Assembly: GCA_020641055.1 (NCBI GenBank)
Contig: CP067345.1
Coordinates: forward strand, 140,001 to 204,000
DNA: 64,000 nucleotides
Reading direction: 5' to 3'
DNA from: Clostridioides sp. ES-S-0010-02
Lineage (GTDB): Bacteria > Bacillota > Clostridia > Peptostreptococcales > Peptostreptococcaceae
Shown: piece after piece, positions 14,479 through 23,636 of the stretch
How positions within the stretch are numbered: position 1 is the first letter of the stretch
Layout of the letters: each line of letters begins with the position of its first letter
Notes under the pieces: generated by a model
Database searches by the model: none
Told to the model about the DNA's origin: nothing
The model's input: only the letters and a program-made list of their open reading frames with translations
Translations under genes and position numbers: made by a program

Positions 14479-14616
14479 ATGAGTAAAAGAACTTATCAAC
14501 CAAAAAAGAGACAAAGAAGTAAAGAACATGGTTTCAGAAAAAGAATGAAGACGTCTAACGGAAGAAACGTGTTAAAAAGAAGAAGAGCTAAAGGAAGAAA
14601 TAGATTAACTCATTAA
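14479..14616 (+). CDS. rpmH: 50S ribosomal protein L34
   Basis: 45 residues, very basic, beginning [19 protein letters not shown] and ending GRNRLTH, the full L34 pattern. It is preceded by a modest ribosome site (AAAGG). It is the first gene of the plus-strand arm and is followed by rnpA after a terminator-like hairpin, as in most bacteria. Confidence 0.97.
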   Translation: MSKRTYQPKKRQRSKEHGFRKRMKTSNGRNVLKRRRAKGRNRLTH

Positions 14617-14620
14617 TTAC

Positions 14621-14650
14621 AAAAGGGCCGCTGCAAAGGTGGCCTTTTTG
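14621..14650 (+). terminator. terminator/attenuator between rpmH and rnpA
   Basis: AAAAGGGCC and GGCCTTTTTG form a stem around a short loop, ending in five T. It probably lets much more rpmH than rnpA be made. Confidence 0.75.
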
Positions 14651-14693
14651 TGTAAATAATTACAATGCATAGCTGTGTTTATGGAGGTTAACT

Positions 14694-15038
14694 ATGGACT
14701 TTAATAGGACAAAGGGGTTAAAAAAAGACTCTGATTTTAGAAAAGTATATAAACACGGCAAATCTTTTGCAAACAGATATTTAGTAATATATATACTTAA
14801 AAATAAATCAGATTATAGTAGAATAGGTATTTCTGTTTCAAAGAAAGTAGGAAAAGCTATCACTAGAAATAGAGTAAGAAGATTAATAAAAGAAGTCTAC
14901 AGATTAAATATTGATGAAAAAATTAAGCCTGGATATGATATAGTATTTATAGCAAGAGTATCTAGTAAAGATGCTAGTTTTAAAGAGATAGACAAGTCTA
15001 TAAAAAATTTAGTTAAAAGAACGGATATTTCTCTTTAA
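14694..15038 (+). CDS. rnpA: ribonuclease P protein component
   Basis: 114 residues. The RNR signature region (KAITRNRVRRLIKEVYR, about residues 60-76) contacts the RNase P RNA. The ATG has GGAGG nearby. It helps mature tRNA 5' ends. It is followed closely by yidD and yidC. Confidence 0.96.
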   Translation: MDFNRTKGLKKDSDFRKVYKHGKSFANRYLVIYILKNKSDYSRIGISVSKKVGKAITRNRVRRLIKEVYRLNIDEKIKPGYDIVFIARVSSKDASFKEIDKSIKNLVKRTDISL

Positions 15039-15070
15039 ATTATATGCTATAAATATGGAGGTTAATAATT

Positions 15071-15322
15071 TTGAATAAAATAATTTATATATTAAAGGAA
15101 ATAAGTAGGTATTTATCGAATTTATGTATTTATTTAGTAAAATTTTATCAAAAGTATATATCTCCCTTAAAGGGACCTACTTGTAGATTCTATCCAACTT
15201 GCTCACAATATTCAATAGAGGCATTTAAAAAATATGGATTTGTAAAAGGTATGTACTTAACAATAAGAAGACTTCTAAAATGTCATCCTTTTCATCCAGG
15301 AGGTTACGACCCTCTAAAATAA
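15071..15322 (+). CDS. yidD: membrane protein insertion efficiency factor YidD
   Basis: 83 residues; the start is TTG with TGGAGG upstream. The family block [24 protein letters not shown] and the C-terminal [12 protein letters not shown] are both present. YidD is a small peripheral membrane protein that aids YidC-dependent insertion, and it lies directly between rnpA and yidC. Confidence 0.95.
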   Translation: MNKIIYILKEISRYLSNLCIYLVKFYQKYISPLKGPTCRFYPTCSQYSIEAFKKYGFVKGMYLTIRRLLKCHPFHPGGYDPLK

Positions 15323-15353
15323 AAGAGAGTAACTATTAGGAGGTATAAAAAAA

Positions 15354-16061
15354 TTGAATATAATAGGAAATTTCTTAGGATTAATTCTTAAGGTAATATT
15401 TGAATTTGTTAACCACTATGGTATTTCTATAATAATTTTTACTATACTTGTAAAGATTATTTTACTACCATTAACAGTTAAACAGACTAAGTCAACAAAG
15501 GCAATGCAAGATATACAACCTCGTATAAAAGAGATACAAGAAAAATATAAAAATAAGCCAGAAAAACAAAATGAAGAAATTGTTAAGTTATATGGAGAAG
15601 CTAAAATTAATCCACTATCTGGTTGTTTACCTTTATTAATACAGTTTCCTATATTAATAGGATTATTTAGCGTTTTAAGAGAGCCAGTTGCTCATGGCGT
15701 TTTTGCAAATCAAGCTGCATTTATGGCAGCTGACAATGGGTTTTTATGGATAAAAAGTTTAACAGCACCAGATTATGTATTAGCAGTATTTTCAGGAGCA
15801 AGTGCATATGTAATGCAAAAAGTAATGACTCCAAAGGACCAACTACAAGGCTCTATGAAAGTAATGACATATGTAATGGCAGGGATGTCTTTCTATTGGG
15901 GATTTATATTCCCAGCAGGACTTACATTGTACTGGACAGTAAGTAACTTATTCTCAATAGCTCAGTATTACTTAATAATGAATCCTTTAAAAGCTAAGCT
16001 GGCTGCTAACTCTAAGGAGGAAAAAGTTAATGAGAAAAAGCCTAAAATTAATAAAAAGTAA
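15354..16061 (+). CDS. yidC: membrane protein insertase YidC/OxaI family (SpoIIIJ type)
   Basis: 235 residues, the short Gram-positive form. Membrane helices lie near residues 20-45, 85-110 and in the 140-200 region, with the conserved GCLPLLIQFPILIGLF segment and the FPAGLTLYW motif. The start is TTG preceded by TAGGAGG; there is no ATG in a suitable place. No lipobox Cys is apparent. The C-terminal tail is basic. Its 3' end overlaps jag by 32 bases. Confidence 0.93.
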   Translation: MNIIGNFLGLILKVIFEFVNHYGISIIIFTILVKIILLPLTVKQTKSTKAMQDIQPRIKEIQEKYKNKPEKQNEEIVKLYGEAKINPLSGCLPLLIQFPILIGLFSVLREPVAHGVFANQAAFMAADNGFLWIKSLTAPDYVLAVFSGASAYVMQKVMTPKDQLQGSMKVMTYVMAGMSFYWGFIFPAGLTLYWTVSNLFSIAQYYLIMNPLKAKLAANSKEEKVNEKKPKINKK

Positions 16062-16659
16062 AAGTAAAGAAGAAGCTATAAATAAGGCGATAGCAGATTT
16101 AAATTTAAAAGTAGAGGATATAGAGGTAGAAATACTAGAAAATCCAAGCAAGGGGTTTTTAGGTTTTATAGGTGCTAAAGATGGTACCTATGAAATTTTT
16201 GTTATTGAAAAGGAACTAGATGTAGCTAAAAATTTTATAGAGGTAATGTTGAAAAATGCAAATGTTGATGCCAAAGTCAATGTATCTCAAAAAGATAATT
16301 TAATCATGGTTGATATTGAAGGCAAAGAAGCTGCAAGTTTAATTGGTAGAAGAGGGGAAACTTTAGATTCTATTCAATTTTTAACTGGATTAGCTCTTAA
16401 TAAAATAAATAAAGACTCTCATACAAGAGTACTTGTAGATATAGAAAACTATAGGTCAAAAAGAGAAGAATCTTTAATAAGATATGCTAATAAGGTTGCT
16501 AGAGAAGTAGCGAAAACAAGAAAAACTAAAAAATTAGATTATATGAATCCATATGAGAGAAGAATAATACATTCAGCCCTTCAAAATGACAAATATGTAA
16601 TTACATATAGTGAAGGAACCGATCCATATAGAAGATTAGTAATTGAGTGTAAAAGATAA
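16030..16659 (+). CDS. jag: RNA-binding protein KhpB/Jag
   Basis: 209 residues: an N-terminal Jag domain (about 1-50, KSLKLIKSKSKEEAINKAI), a KH domain with an IGRRGETLDSIQFL loop (about 112-127), and a C-terminal R3H domain (ERRIIHSALQNDKYVITYSEG). AAGGAGG inside the end of yidC precedes the ATG. The 32-base overlap suggests translational coupling with yidC, the usual spoIIIJ-jag pair. Confidence 0.93.
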   Translation: MRKSLKLIKSKSKEEAINKAIADLNLKVEDIEVEILENPSKGFLGFIGAKDGTYEIFVIEKELDVAKNFIEVMLKNANVDAKVNVSQKDNLIMVDIEGKEAASLIGRRGETLDSIQFLTGLALNKINKDSHTRVLVDIENYRSKREESLIRYANKVAREVAKTRKTKKLDYMNPYERRIIHSALQNDKYVITYSEGTDPYRRLVIECKR

Positions 16660-16663
16660 AATC

Positions 16664-16696
16664 AACCTCCTAAACATTAGGGGGTTTTATTTTTTA
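16664..16696 (+). terminator. intrinsic terminator after jag
   Basis: AACCTCCT pairs with AGGGGGTT (one G-T pair) and is followed by a T-rich run. Confidence 0.8.
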
Positions 16697-16768
16697 ATCT
16701 TATTAAATCATTGTAATTGGTCAAAAATAAATCTATATGTAAAAATTATAAATTAAGAGGTGATAAAT

Positions 16769-18148
16769 TTGTTTATAGATGATACAATAGCGGCTATAGC
16801 TACAGCACCTGGAGAAGGTGGTATAGGTATACTGAGAATAAGTGGAGAAAAAGCTTTAAAAGTTTCAGAAGAAATCTTTAAATCCATGTCAGGAAAGAGT
16901 ATTAAAGATTATAATAAAAGAACATTAATATATGGAAATATTGTAGATAATGAAAATGCAATAGATGAAGTATTATTGGCATATATGAAGGGTCCCAATT
17001 CATATACAGGAGAAGATGTTATAGAAATAAATTGCCATGGTGGATTTATTTCAGTAAAGAAAATTTTAGAACTAATATTATCTAAAGATGTTAGATTGGC
17101 AGAAGCTGGGGAGTTTACTAAAAGAGCATTTTTAAACGGAAGAATAGATTTATCTCAAGCAGAAGCAGTAATAGATGTTATAAAGGCAAAAACTGATATA
17201 GCTCATGAAGTTGCTCAAAACCAGTTAGAGGGTTCTCTATCAAAGAAGATAAGAGACTTAAGAGATAAAGTTACTGAGATACTGGCACATGTAGAAGTTG
17301 CTATAGATTATCCTGAAGAAGATATTGAACATATAACATATCAAACGCTTAAGGATAAAACTGGTGAACTTAAAAAAGAAATTAAAAAATTATATGATAC
17401 AGCTGAAAGTGGGAAAATACTTAGAGAAGGCTTGAAAACAGTAATTGTTGGGAAACCAAATGTAGGAAAATCTTCACTGCTTAACTCTATTTTGGGAGAA
17501 AATAGAGCTATAGTTACAGACATACCAGGAACTACTAGAGATGTTATAGAGGAATTTGTTAATATAAAAGGTATACCTCTTAAGATAGTTGATACAGCAG
17601 GTATAAGAGATACTGATGATATAGTTGAAAAAATAGGCGTTGAGAAATCTAAAGAATCATTTACAAGTGCTGATTTAATTATAATGGTTTTAGATGCATC
17701 AAGAAAGTTGTCAGAAGAAGATGTAGAAATATTAAAGAAGCTTAAAGATAAACAAACAATAGTACTATTAAATAAAAATGACTTAAAACAAGAGATTGAA
17801 GAAGAAAAAATACTTAAATATGTAGAAAATAATAGTATAATAAGAATATCAGCTTTACAGCAAGAAGGAATAGAAACATTACAAGATAAGATAGAGTCTA
17901 TGGTATATAAAGGAAGTATCAAAAACAATTCTAGTTTAATAGTAACTAATTCTAGACATAAGGATGCACTTGGTAAGGCATATAAGTCTGCAACAGATGC
18001 TTTAATTGCTCTAGAACAAAGTATGCCATTTGACTTTGTAGAAGTAGATTTAAAAAATATATGGGACTACCTTGGATATATTAATGGAGATACAGTAACA
18101 GAAGATTTATTAGATAATATATTCCATAACTTCTGTATAGGAAAATAG
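16769..18148 (+). CDS. mnmE: tRNA modification GTPase MnmE
   Basis: 459 residues from the TTG at 16769. An AGAGGTGA ribosome site lies six bases ahead; the upstream in-frame GTG (16760) is inside that site and is less likely. The N-terminal tetrahydrofolate-binding domain (TIAAIATAPGEGGIGILRISG) is followed by the GTPase domain with G1 GKPNVGKSS and G3 DTAGI. The C-terminus is CIGK, with the Cys of the family. With MnmG it makes the cmnm5 modification at U34 of certain tRNAs. Confidence 0.95.
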   Translation: MFIDDTIAAIATAPGEGGIGILRISGEKALKVSEEIFKSMSGKSIKDYNKRTLIYGNIVDNENAIDEVLLAYMKGPNSYTGEDVIEINCHGGFISVKKILELILSKDVRLAEAGEFTKRAFLNGRIDLSQAEAVIDVIKAKTDIAHEVAQNQLEGSLSKKIRDLRDKVTEILAHVEVAIDYPEEDIEHITYQTLKDKTGELKKEIKKLYDTAESGKILREGLKTVIVGKPNVGKSSLLNSILGENRAIVTDIPGTTRDVIEEFVNIKGIPLKIVDTAGIRDTDDIVEKIGVEKSKESFTSADLIIMVLDASRKLSEEDVEILKKLKDKQTIVLLNKNDLKQEIEEEKILKYVENNSIIRISALQQEGIETLQDKIESMVYKGSIKNNSSLIVTNSRHKDALGKAYKSATDALIALEQSMPFDFVEVDLKNIWDYLGYINGDTVTEDLLDNIFHNFCIGK

Positions 18149-18227
18149 GATGTAAAATACAAAAGGAAAGAAGATATAGAAGTAATAAATTTCATTTTTT
18201 ATTGTAGAAATTATAGATATTTTATAG

Positions 18228-18243
18228 TGTTTCTCATGAAACA
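18228..18243. promoter_or_regulatory. candidate parS centromere site
   Basis: TGTTTCTCATGAAACA matches the ParB site consensus TGTTNCACGTGAAACA at all but two central positions and keeps the palindromic arms. It sits in the mnmE-mnmG gap, about 4 kb from oriC and 4.5 kb before parB. Confidence 0.75.
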
Positions 18244-18270
18244 TTAATATTAAAAAGAAAGGAATTATAA

Positions 18271-20166
18271 ATGATAAAGTTTGAAGCAGGAAAATATGAT
18301 GTTATAGTAGTTGGGGCAGGTCATGCGGGATGTGAAGCTGCTTTAGCTACTGCAAGAATGGGATATAAAACTTTGATAATAACAATGTCTTTAGATTCTA
18401 TTGCATTAATGCCTTGTAATCCATCAATTGGTGGAACGGGTAAAGGTCAGTTAGTAAAAGAGATAGATGCTTTAGGTGGTCAAATGGGACTAAATATAGA
18501 CAAGACATATATACAAAGTAGAATGTTAAATACTGCTAAAGGACCAGCAGTTCATTCCTTGAGAGCCCAAGCAGATAAATTTAAATACCATGAAGAAATG
18601 AAAAAAACATTAGAAAATGAGCCAAACCTCGATATAGCTATGGATGAAGTTGTAGAAATATTACATGAAGGAAATGTTGTAATAGGTGTTGGAACTAAGC
18701 TAGGATGTTCATTTAAATCTAAAGCTGTAATATTAGCTACTGGAGTTTATTTAAATTCAAAAATATATATGGGTGAGGTGGCATTTTACGAAGGTCCTAA
18801 TGCACTAGGATATGCAAAATACCTTACAGATAGTTTAGTTGAATTAGGTCTTAGAATGAGAAGATTTAAAACAGGAACACCAGCAAGAGTCCATAGAGAT
18901 AGTATAGATTTCTCTGTAATGTCTCTACAAGAAGGTGACGAAAAAGTAACTCCTTTCTCATTTATGAATGAAAACATAGAGAAAGAGCAAGAACCTTGTT
19001 ATTTAACAAGAACCACTGAAGATACTCAAAGAGTTATACTAGATAATTTAAAAAGGTCTGCCATGTATAGTGGAGTTATAGAAAGTACTGGGCCAAGATA
19101 TTGTCCTTCTATAGAAGATAAAGTAGTAAGATTTAGTGATAAAACTTCACATCAATTGTTTATAGAGCCAGAGGGTTTGAATACTAAAGAAATGTATATT
19201 CAAGGGATATCAACTAGTTTACCTTTTGAAGTTCAACTAGATATGTATAAAACTATAAAGGGGCTTGAAAACTGTAAGATAATGAGACCTGCATATGCTA
19301 TAGAATATGATTGTGTTGACCCAACACAATTAAAAATAAGTTTAGAAATAAAAGGTGTTGAAAACTTATTTAGTGCAGGGCAATTTAATGGAACTTCTGG
19401 ATATGAAGAAGCAGCAGCTCAAGGGCTTATGGCGGGTATAAATGCTGTTAGAAAGATAGAAGGAAAAGAACCTTTTGTATTAGATCGTTCAGAAGCATAT
19501 ATAGGTGTATTATTAGATGACCTTGTTACTAAAGGAACTAATGAACCTTATAGAATGATGACATCAAGAGCAGAATATAGATTGTATTTAAGACAAGATA
19601 ATGCGGATATGAGATTAACTCAAAAGGGTTATGAATTAGGCTTAGTTAAAAAAGATAGATATGAAAGATTCATAAATAAAAAGGATGCTGTTGAAAAAGA
19701 ATTTGAAAGATTAAAGAGCGAAAGGGTTACACCAAAGGAAGTAAATAATTTACTAGAAGAAAAAGGTGCAACGCCAATAAAAGTTGGAATATCACTGTAT
19801 GAGTTTTTAAAAAGACCAGAAGTATCCTATGAATTGCTTGAAGAAATAGGAAAAGATGCTGGTGAAGATGTTTCAAGAGAAGTTAAAGAACAATGCGTAA
19901 TAATGACTAAGTATGAAGGTTATATAGACAAGCAATTAAAACAGATAGACCAATTTAAAAAGCTTGAGAATAAAAAATTAGATGAAAAAATAAATTATTC
20001 ATCAATAGAAGGACTTAGATTAGAAGCAAGACAAAAACTAGATGACATAAAACCTATTTCAATAGGTCAAGCATCTCGTATATCAGGTGTTTCTCCAGCT
20101 GATATATCAGTATTACTTATACACCTAGAACAAGTTAGAAGAACTAGAGGTGGAAAAAGTGAATAA
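18271..20166 (+). CDS. mnmG: tRNA uridine-5-carboxymethylaminomethyl modification enzyme MnmG
   Basis: 631 residues. The FAD-binding Rossmann motif ([13 protein letters not shown], about residues 14-26), the [17 protein letters not shown] block and the C-terminal domain contacting MnmE are all present. It works with MnmE on U34 of tRNA. The ATG has AAAGGAA upstream. The end of the gene overlaps the start region of rsmG. Confidence 0.96.
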   Translation: MIKFEAGKYDVIVVGAGHAGCEAALATARMGYKTLIITMSLDSIALMPCNPSIGGTGKGQLVKEIDALGGQMGLNIDKTYIQSRMLNTAKGPAVHSLRAQADKFKYHEEMKKTLENEPNLDIAMDEVVEILHEGNVVIGVGTKLGCSFKSKAVILATGVYLNSKIYMGEVAFYEGPNALGYAKYLTDSLVELGLRMRRFKTGTPARVHRDSIDFSVMSLQEGDEKVTPFSFMNENIEKEQEPCYLTRTTEDTQRVILDNLKRSAMYSGVIESTGPRYCPSIEDKVVRFSDKTSHQLFIEPEGLNTKEMYIQGISTSLPFEVQLDMYKTIKGLENCKIMRPAYAIEYDCVDPTQLKISLEIKGVENLFSAGQFNGTSGYEEAAAQGLMAGINAVRKIEGKEPFVLDRSEAYIGVLLDDLVTKGTNEPYRMMTSRAEYRLYLRQDNADMRLTQKGYELGLVKKDRYERFINKKDAVEKEFERLKSERVTPKEVNNLLEEKGATPIKVGISLYEFLKRPEVSYELLEEIGKDAGEDVSREVKEQCVIMTKYEGYIDKQLKQIDQFKKLENKKLDEKINYSSIEGLRLEARQKLDDIKPISIGQASRISGVSPADISVLLIHLEQVRRTRGGKSE

Positions 20167-20878
20167 TATAAAACTTCTAGAAAATGGAATTAAAAATTTT
20201 AATATAGATACAAATGATGATATGTTACAAAAATTTAAGACTTATAGAGATATATTAGTTGATTGGAATCAAAAAATGAACCTTACAGGAATAGAGGATG
20301 AAAAAGAAGTATATATAAAACATTTTTTAGACTCTATTTCAGCTGTAAAAAATGGATATATAAAAAATGGTATGTCCATAATAGATGTTGGTACAGGTGC
20401 TGGTTTTCCAGGTATACCACTAAAAATATGTTTAGAGGAGTTAGAGTTAACCTTATTGGACTCTTTAAATAAAAGAATAAGCTTTCTAGAAGAAGTTGCT
20501 AGAGCATTAGAACTAGAGGGTATTAAATTTATACATGGAAGAGCTGAAGATTTTGGAAAAGATGAAAAGTACAGGGAAAAGTATGATATTGCTACAGCAA
20601 GAGCTGTAGCTGGATTACCAATTCTTATGGAATTTTGTGTACCATTTATAAAAGTAGGAGGATATTTTATTTGTTTAAAAGGTCCAAATGCTAATCTAGA
20701 ATTAGAGGAATCAAAAAAGGCTATAGATACTTTAGGATTAGAGTTTGTTGAAAAAATAGATGTAGAATTACCAGAAATAGATTTAAATCATAATATATTA
20801 GTTTTTAAAAAGATACATGAAACACCAGTTAAATACCCTAGAAAAGCTGGTAAGCCAGCTAAAAATCCTATTAAATAA
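20159..20878 (+). CDS. rsmG: 16S rRNA (guanine527-N7)-methyltransferase RsmG
   Basis: 239 residues if started at GTG 20159, the family length. AGAGGTGG lies six bases upstream; a GTG nine bases earlier is also open but overlaps that site. The SAM-binding motif [15 protein letters not shown] (about residues 75-89) and [12 protein letters not shown] are intact. The C-terminal tail is Lys/Pro-rich. The start overlaps the end of mnmG, consistent with coupling. Confidence 0.93.
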   Translation: MNNIKLLENGIKNFNIDTNDDMLQKFKTYRDILVDWNQKMNLTGIEDEKEVYIKHFLDSISAVKNGYIKNGMSIIDVGTGAGFPGIPLKICLEELELTLLDSLNKRISFLEEVARALELEGIKFIHGRAEDFGKDEKYREKYDIATARAVAGLPILMEFCVPFIKVGGYFICLKGPNANLELEESKKAIDTLGLEFVEKIDVELPEIDLNHNILVFKKIHETPVKYPRKAGKPAKNPIK

Positions 20879-20895
20879 TCAAGATATTAATTAGT

Positions 20896-20937
20896 AGGCA
20901 ACCTTAATCATTTCTCAGGAAATAATTAAGGTTGCCT
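20896..20937. repeat. 42-bp palindrome containing a candidate Noc-binding site
   Basis: The outer arms AGGCAACCTTAAT/ATTAAGGTTGCCT are perfect over 13 bp. The centre (20910-20923) reads ATTTCTCAGGAAAT, two changes from the Noc consensus ATTTCCCGGGAAAT. No T-tract follows on either strand, so it is a poor intrinsic terminator although it lies just after rsmG. It sits 105 bases upstream of noc. Confidence 0.6.
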
Positions 20938-21042
20938 CAAAACAAACAAAAATAAAGGAATTATTAAAGTAGATGCAGAAATAAAATTGTATGTACATAT
21001 AGAGAACAAAAATATTTATATCTAAAATAAGAGAGGTATGTT

Positions 21043-21828
21043 ATGGAAGATAAAAGAGTTATGGAGATACCTATAGAAGATATAGTTCCAAATCCATACC
21101 AACCAAGAAAAATATTTTCACAAGTTTCATTGGAGGAATTGAGCAATTCTATAAAGGTATATGGTATAATTCAACCTATAACAGTTAGAGCAAAAGATGG
21201 TAAATATGAACTAATTGCTGGAGAAAGAAGATTAAGAGCAGCTAAGTTAGCAGAGCTTAAAACTGTACCAGCAATTATAAATAATATGAACGATGAATCT
21301 TCTGCTGTTCTAGCGTTATTAGAAAATTTGCAACGAGAAGACTTAAATTTTATTGAAGAAGCAATTGGCTATGAAAACTTAATAAAAGAGCATGCTTTTA
21401 CTCAACAGCAATTAGCAGAAAAATTAGGTAAAAATCAATCTACTGTAGCAAACAAGCTTAGAATATTAAAGCTTCCAAACGATATAAAAATGAAGCTAAT
21501 AGAGAATAATTTAACAGAAAGACATGCTAGGGCATTCCTTAAATTACCAAGTGAAGATTTAATGAAAAGTGTACTAGAAAAGGTCATAAAGAATGAATTG
21601 ACTGTTAAAAAAACAGAAAAACTGATACAAGATATACTAGAAGAAATTGAAATTCAAGAAGAGCCTGATAAAAAACAGAATATAAAGGGTGCTATGAGTA
21701 TAAGAATTTACATAAATACTATAAAGCAAGCCTTTGATGCTATATCAAATACAGGAATTGATGCTAAGTATAATGAAATAGATAAGGGAGATTATATGGA
21801 AGTTGTCGTAAAAATCCCTAAAAAATAG
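21043..21828 (+). CDS. noc: nucleoid occlusion protein Noc (ParB family)
   Basis: 261 residues with ParB architecture: N-terminal CTPase part with GERRLRAAKLAEL (about residues 66-78), NLQREDLNFIEEA, a central helix-turn-helix (TQQQLAEKLGKNQSTVANKLR) and a C-terminal dimer domain. It lies upstream of parA as a second ParB paralogue, which is the arrangement of noc. Noc binds specific DNA sites and blocks division over the nucleoid. Because it is a ParB homologue, the name rests partly on position. Confidence 0.88.
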   Translation: MEDKRVMEIPIEDIVPNPYQPRKIFSQVSLEELSNSIKVYGIIQPITVRAKDGKYELIAGERRLRAAKLAELKTVPAIINNMNDESSAVLALLENLQREDLNFIEEAIGYENLIKEHAFTQQQLAEKLGKNQSTVANKLRILKLPNDIKMKLIENNLTERHARAFLKLPSEDLMKSVLEKVIKNELTVKKTEKLIQDILEEIEIQEEPDKKQNIKGAMSIRIYINTIKQAFDAISNTGIDAKYNEIDKGDYMEVVVKIPKK

Positions 21829-21859
21829 AGATTACTGCTTACCAGTAATCTTTTTTTTT
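21829..21859 (+). terminator. intrinsic terminator after noc
   Basis: AGATTACT and AGTAATCT stem with a short loop followed by nine T. It separates noc from parA-parB. Confidence 0.9.
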
Positions 21860-21962
21860 AAACAAGCCTTGTAATATAAATTGATTTATAGACATTATTT
21901 ATAATTATAAAAGCAACTAGTCAATATTTAAAATTAATTTGATTCTTAAAGGGGGGAACATC

Positions 21963-22736
21963 ATGGGCAAAGTTATAGCTATATTTAATCAAAAGGGCGG
22001 AGTCGGAAAAACTACAACAAATGTAAATTTAAGTGCCAGTTTAGGAACCTTAGGAAAAAAGATATTAGTATTAGATTTGGACCCTCAAGGAAATACAACT
22101 AGTGGATATGGTATTGATAAAAATGAAGTAGAAAATACAATCTATGAGATTATGTTAGATGGTTTGCATATTAAAGAAGCAATAATAAAAACAGAGTTTG
22201 AAAATGTAGATGTAGTTCCATCAGCTACGGAACTAGCAGGTGCAGAGATAGAGCTTGCATCTATAAATAATAGAGAGTATATTTTAAAAAATTCCATAAA
22301 AGTAGTAAAGGATGAATACGACTATATATTTTTGGATTGCCCACCTTCACTTGGAATGCTTACAATAAATTGTCTAACGGCTGTAGATAGTGTTTTAATT
22401 CCTATACAATGTGAATATTATGCCTTAGAAGGTGTAAGTCAATTAATGGAGACTATAAAATTAGTAAAATCAAGATTAAATACAGATATAGAAATTCAAG
22501 GTGTTGTTTTGAGTATGTTTGATGGAAGAGCCAATCTATCAATACAAGTTGTTGAAGAAGTTAAAAAGTACTTTAAAGGTAGTGTATACACTACTCTAAT
22601 TCCAAGAAATGTAAGACTTGCAGAAGCTCCTAGTCATGGTAAACCAGCAATTTATTATGATAAAAGATGTAGGGGGTCTGTAGCTTATTTGGAACTAGCA
22701 GAAGAATTTATAGATTTAGAAGAGGAGGAGTGGTAG
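21963..22736 (+). CDS. soj: chromosome-partitioning ATPase ParA (Soj)
   Basis: 257 residues from the ATG at 21963, which has a GGGGGG ribosome site six bases upstream; the TTG further upstream lacks one. The deviant Walker A motif KGGVGKTTTNVNLS and LDLDPQGN are typical of ParA. With ParB it regulates DnaA and sporulation-related segregation. It ends one base before the parB ATG. Confidence 0.95.
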   Translation: MGKVIAIFNQKGGVGKTTTNVNLSASLGTLGKKILVLDLDPQGNTTSGYGIDKNEVENTIYEIMLDGLHIKEAIIKTEFENVDVVPSATELAGAEIELASINNREYILKNSIKVVKDEYDYIFLDCPPSLGMLTINCLTAVDSVLIPIQCEYYALEGVSQLMETIKLVKSRLNTDIEIQGVVLSMFDGRANLSIQVVEEVKKYFKGSVYTTLIPRNVRLAEAPSHGKPAIYYDKRCRGSVAYLELAEEFIDLEEEEW

Positions 22737-22737
22737 T

Positions 22738-23604
22738 ATGGAGAATAAGTCTAAAAGAAGTAATAGATTGGGTCGAGGTCTTAGTGCATTGATACCAGAA
22801 ATTAAAGGAGAAACTTCAGATAAAGAAATAGTTAATATAGATATAGACAAAATATATCCAAACGAAGTTCAGCCAAGAAAGCAATTTGATGAAGAAAAAA
22901 TAAAAGTATTATCTGAGTCTATAAAAAATTATGGTGTACTACAACCAATAGTAGTTAAAAGAGATGAAAACAATAAGTACATGATAATAGCTGGTGAAAG
23001 AAGATTTAGAGCATCAAAACTTGCAAATAAAAGTCAAATACCTGCTATAATTAAAGATATAGAGATGAAAGACATAATGGAGATAGCTTTAATTGAAAAC
23101 TTACAGAGAGAAGATTTAAATTCAATAGAAGAAGCACTAGCATATAAAAGTTTAATTGAGCATTATAATGTAACTCAAGAAGAAATATCAGAAGCTGTCG
23201 GTAAAAGTAGACCTCATATAACTAACACTTTGAGACTTTTAAATCTAGGACAAGATGTTATAGACATGATAGATAGTGGTAAAATCACAGCAGGTCATGG
23301 AAAGGCTCTATTAAGGATTGTAGATAAAAAATTACAACTACAAATTGCAAAAAAGATAGAAGAGGAAGAACTTTCTGTAAGAGAAGTTGAAAATATTGCA
23401 AAAAAAATATCTGAAAATAAAGAAGAAGATATGCCAAAGAAGTCTAAGCCTAAAGATGTATTTATTTTAGATGTAGAAGATAAACTTAGAAATATTTTTG
23501 GAACTAAAGTAAATATTTCCAAAGGTAAGAAAAAAGGTAAAATAGAGATAGAATACTATAATGATGATGATTTAAACAGTATTGTATCAATGCTTCTTGA
23601 ATAA
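22738..23604 (+). CDS. spo0J: chromosome-partitioning protein ParB (Spo0J)
   Basis: 288 residues: a basic N-terminus with LGRGLSALIPE (the ParA-contacting segment), the CTP-binding GERRFRASKLANK motif, NLQREDLNSIEEALAYKSL, a helix-turn-helix near residues 150-175 and a C-terminal dimerisation domain. It clamps and spreads from parS sites; a candidate site is at 18228-18243. AGAGGAGG precedes the ATG, and the gene is coupled to soj. Confidence 0.95.
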   Translation: MENKSKRSNRLGRGLSALIPEIKGETSDKEIVNIDIDKIYPNEVQPRKQFDEEKIKVLSESIKNYGVLQPIVVKRDENNKYMIIAGERRFRASKLANKSQIPAIIKDIEMKDIMEIALIENLQREDLNSIEEALAYKSLIEHYNVTQEEISEAVGKSRPHITNTLRLLNLGQDVIDMIDSGKITAGHGKALLRIVDKKLQLQIAKKIEEEELSVREVENIAKKISENKEEDMPKKSKPKDVFILDVEDKLRNIFGTKVNISKGKKKGKIEIEYYNDDDLNSIVSMLLE

Positions 23605-23636
23605 CACACAAATATAAAATAGAGAGGACGATGAAT

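Noticed and set aside
14306-14503. Minus-strand frame over oriC and rpmH
   Set aside because: It overlaps the certain rpmH gene, is AT-rich without known motifs, and has no ribosome site.
17341-17928. 195-codon minus-strand frame within mnmE
   Set aside because: Antisense shadow of the MnmE GTPase domain, Ser/Leu-rich as such shadows are.
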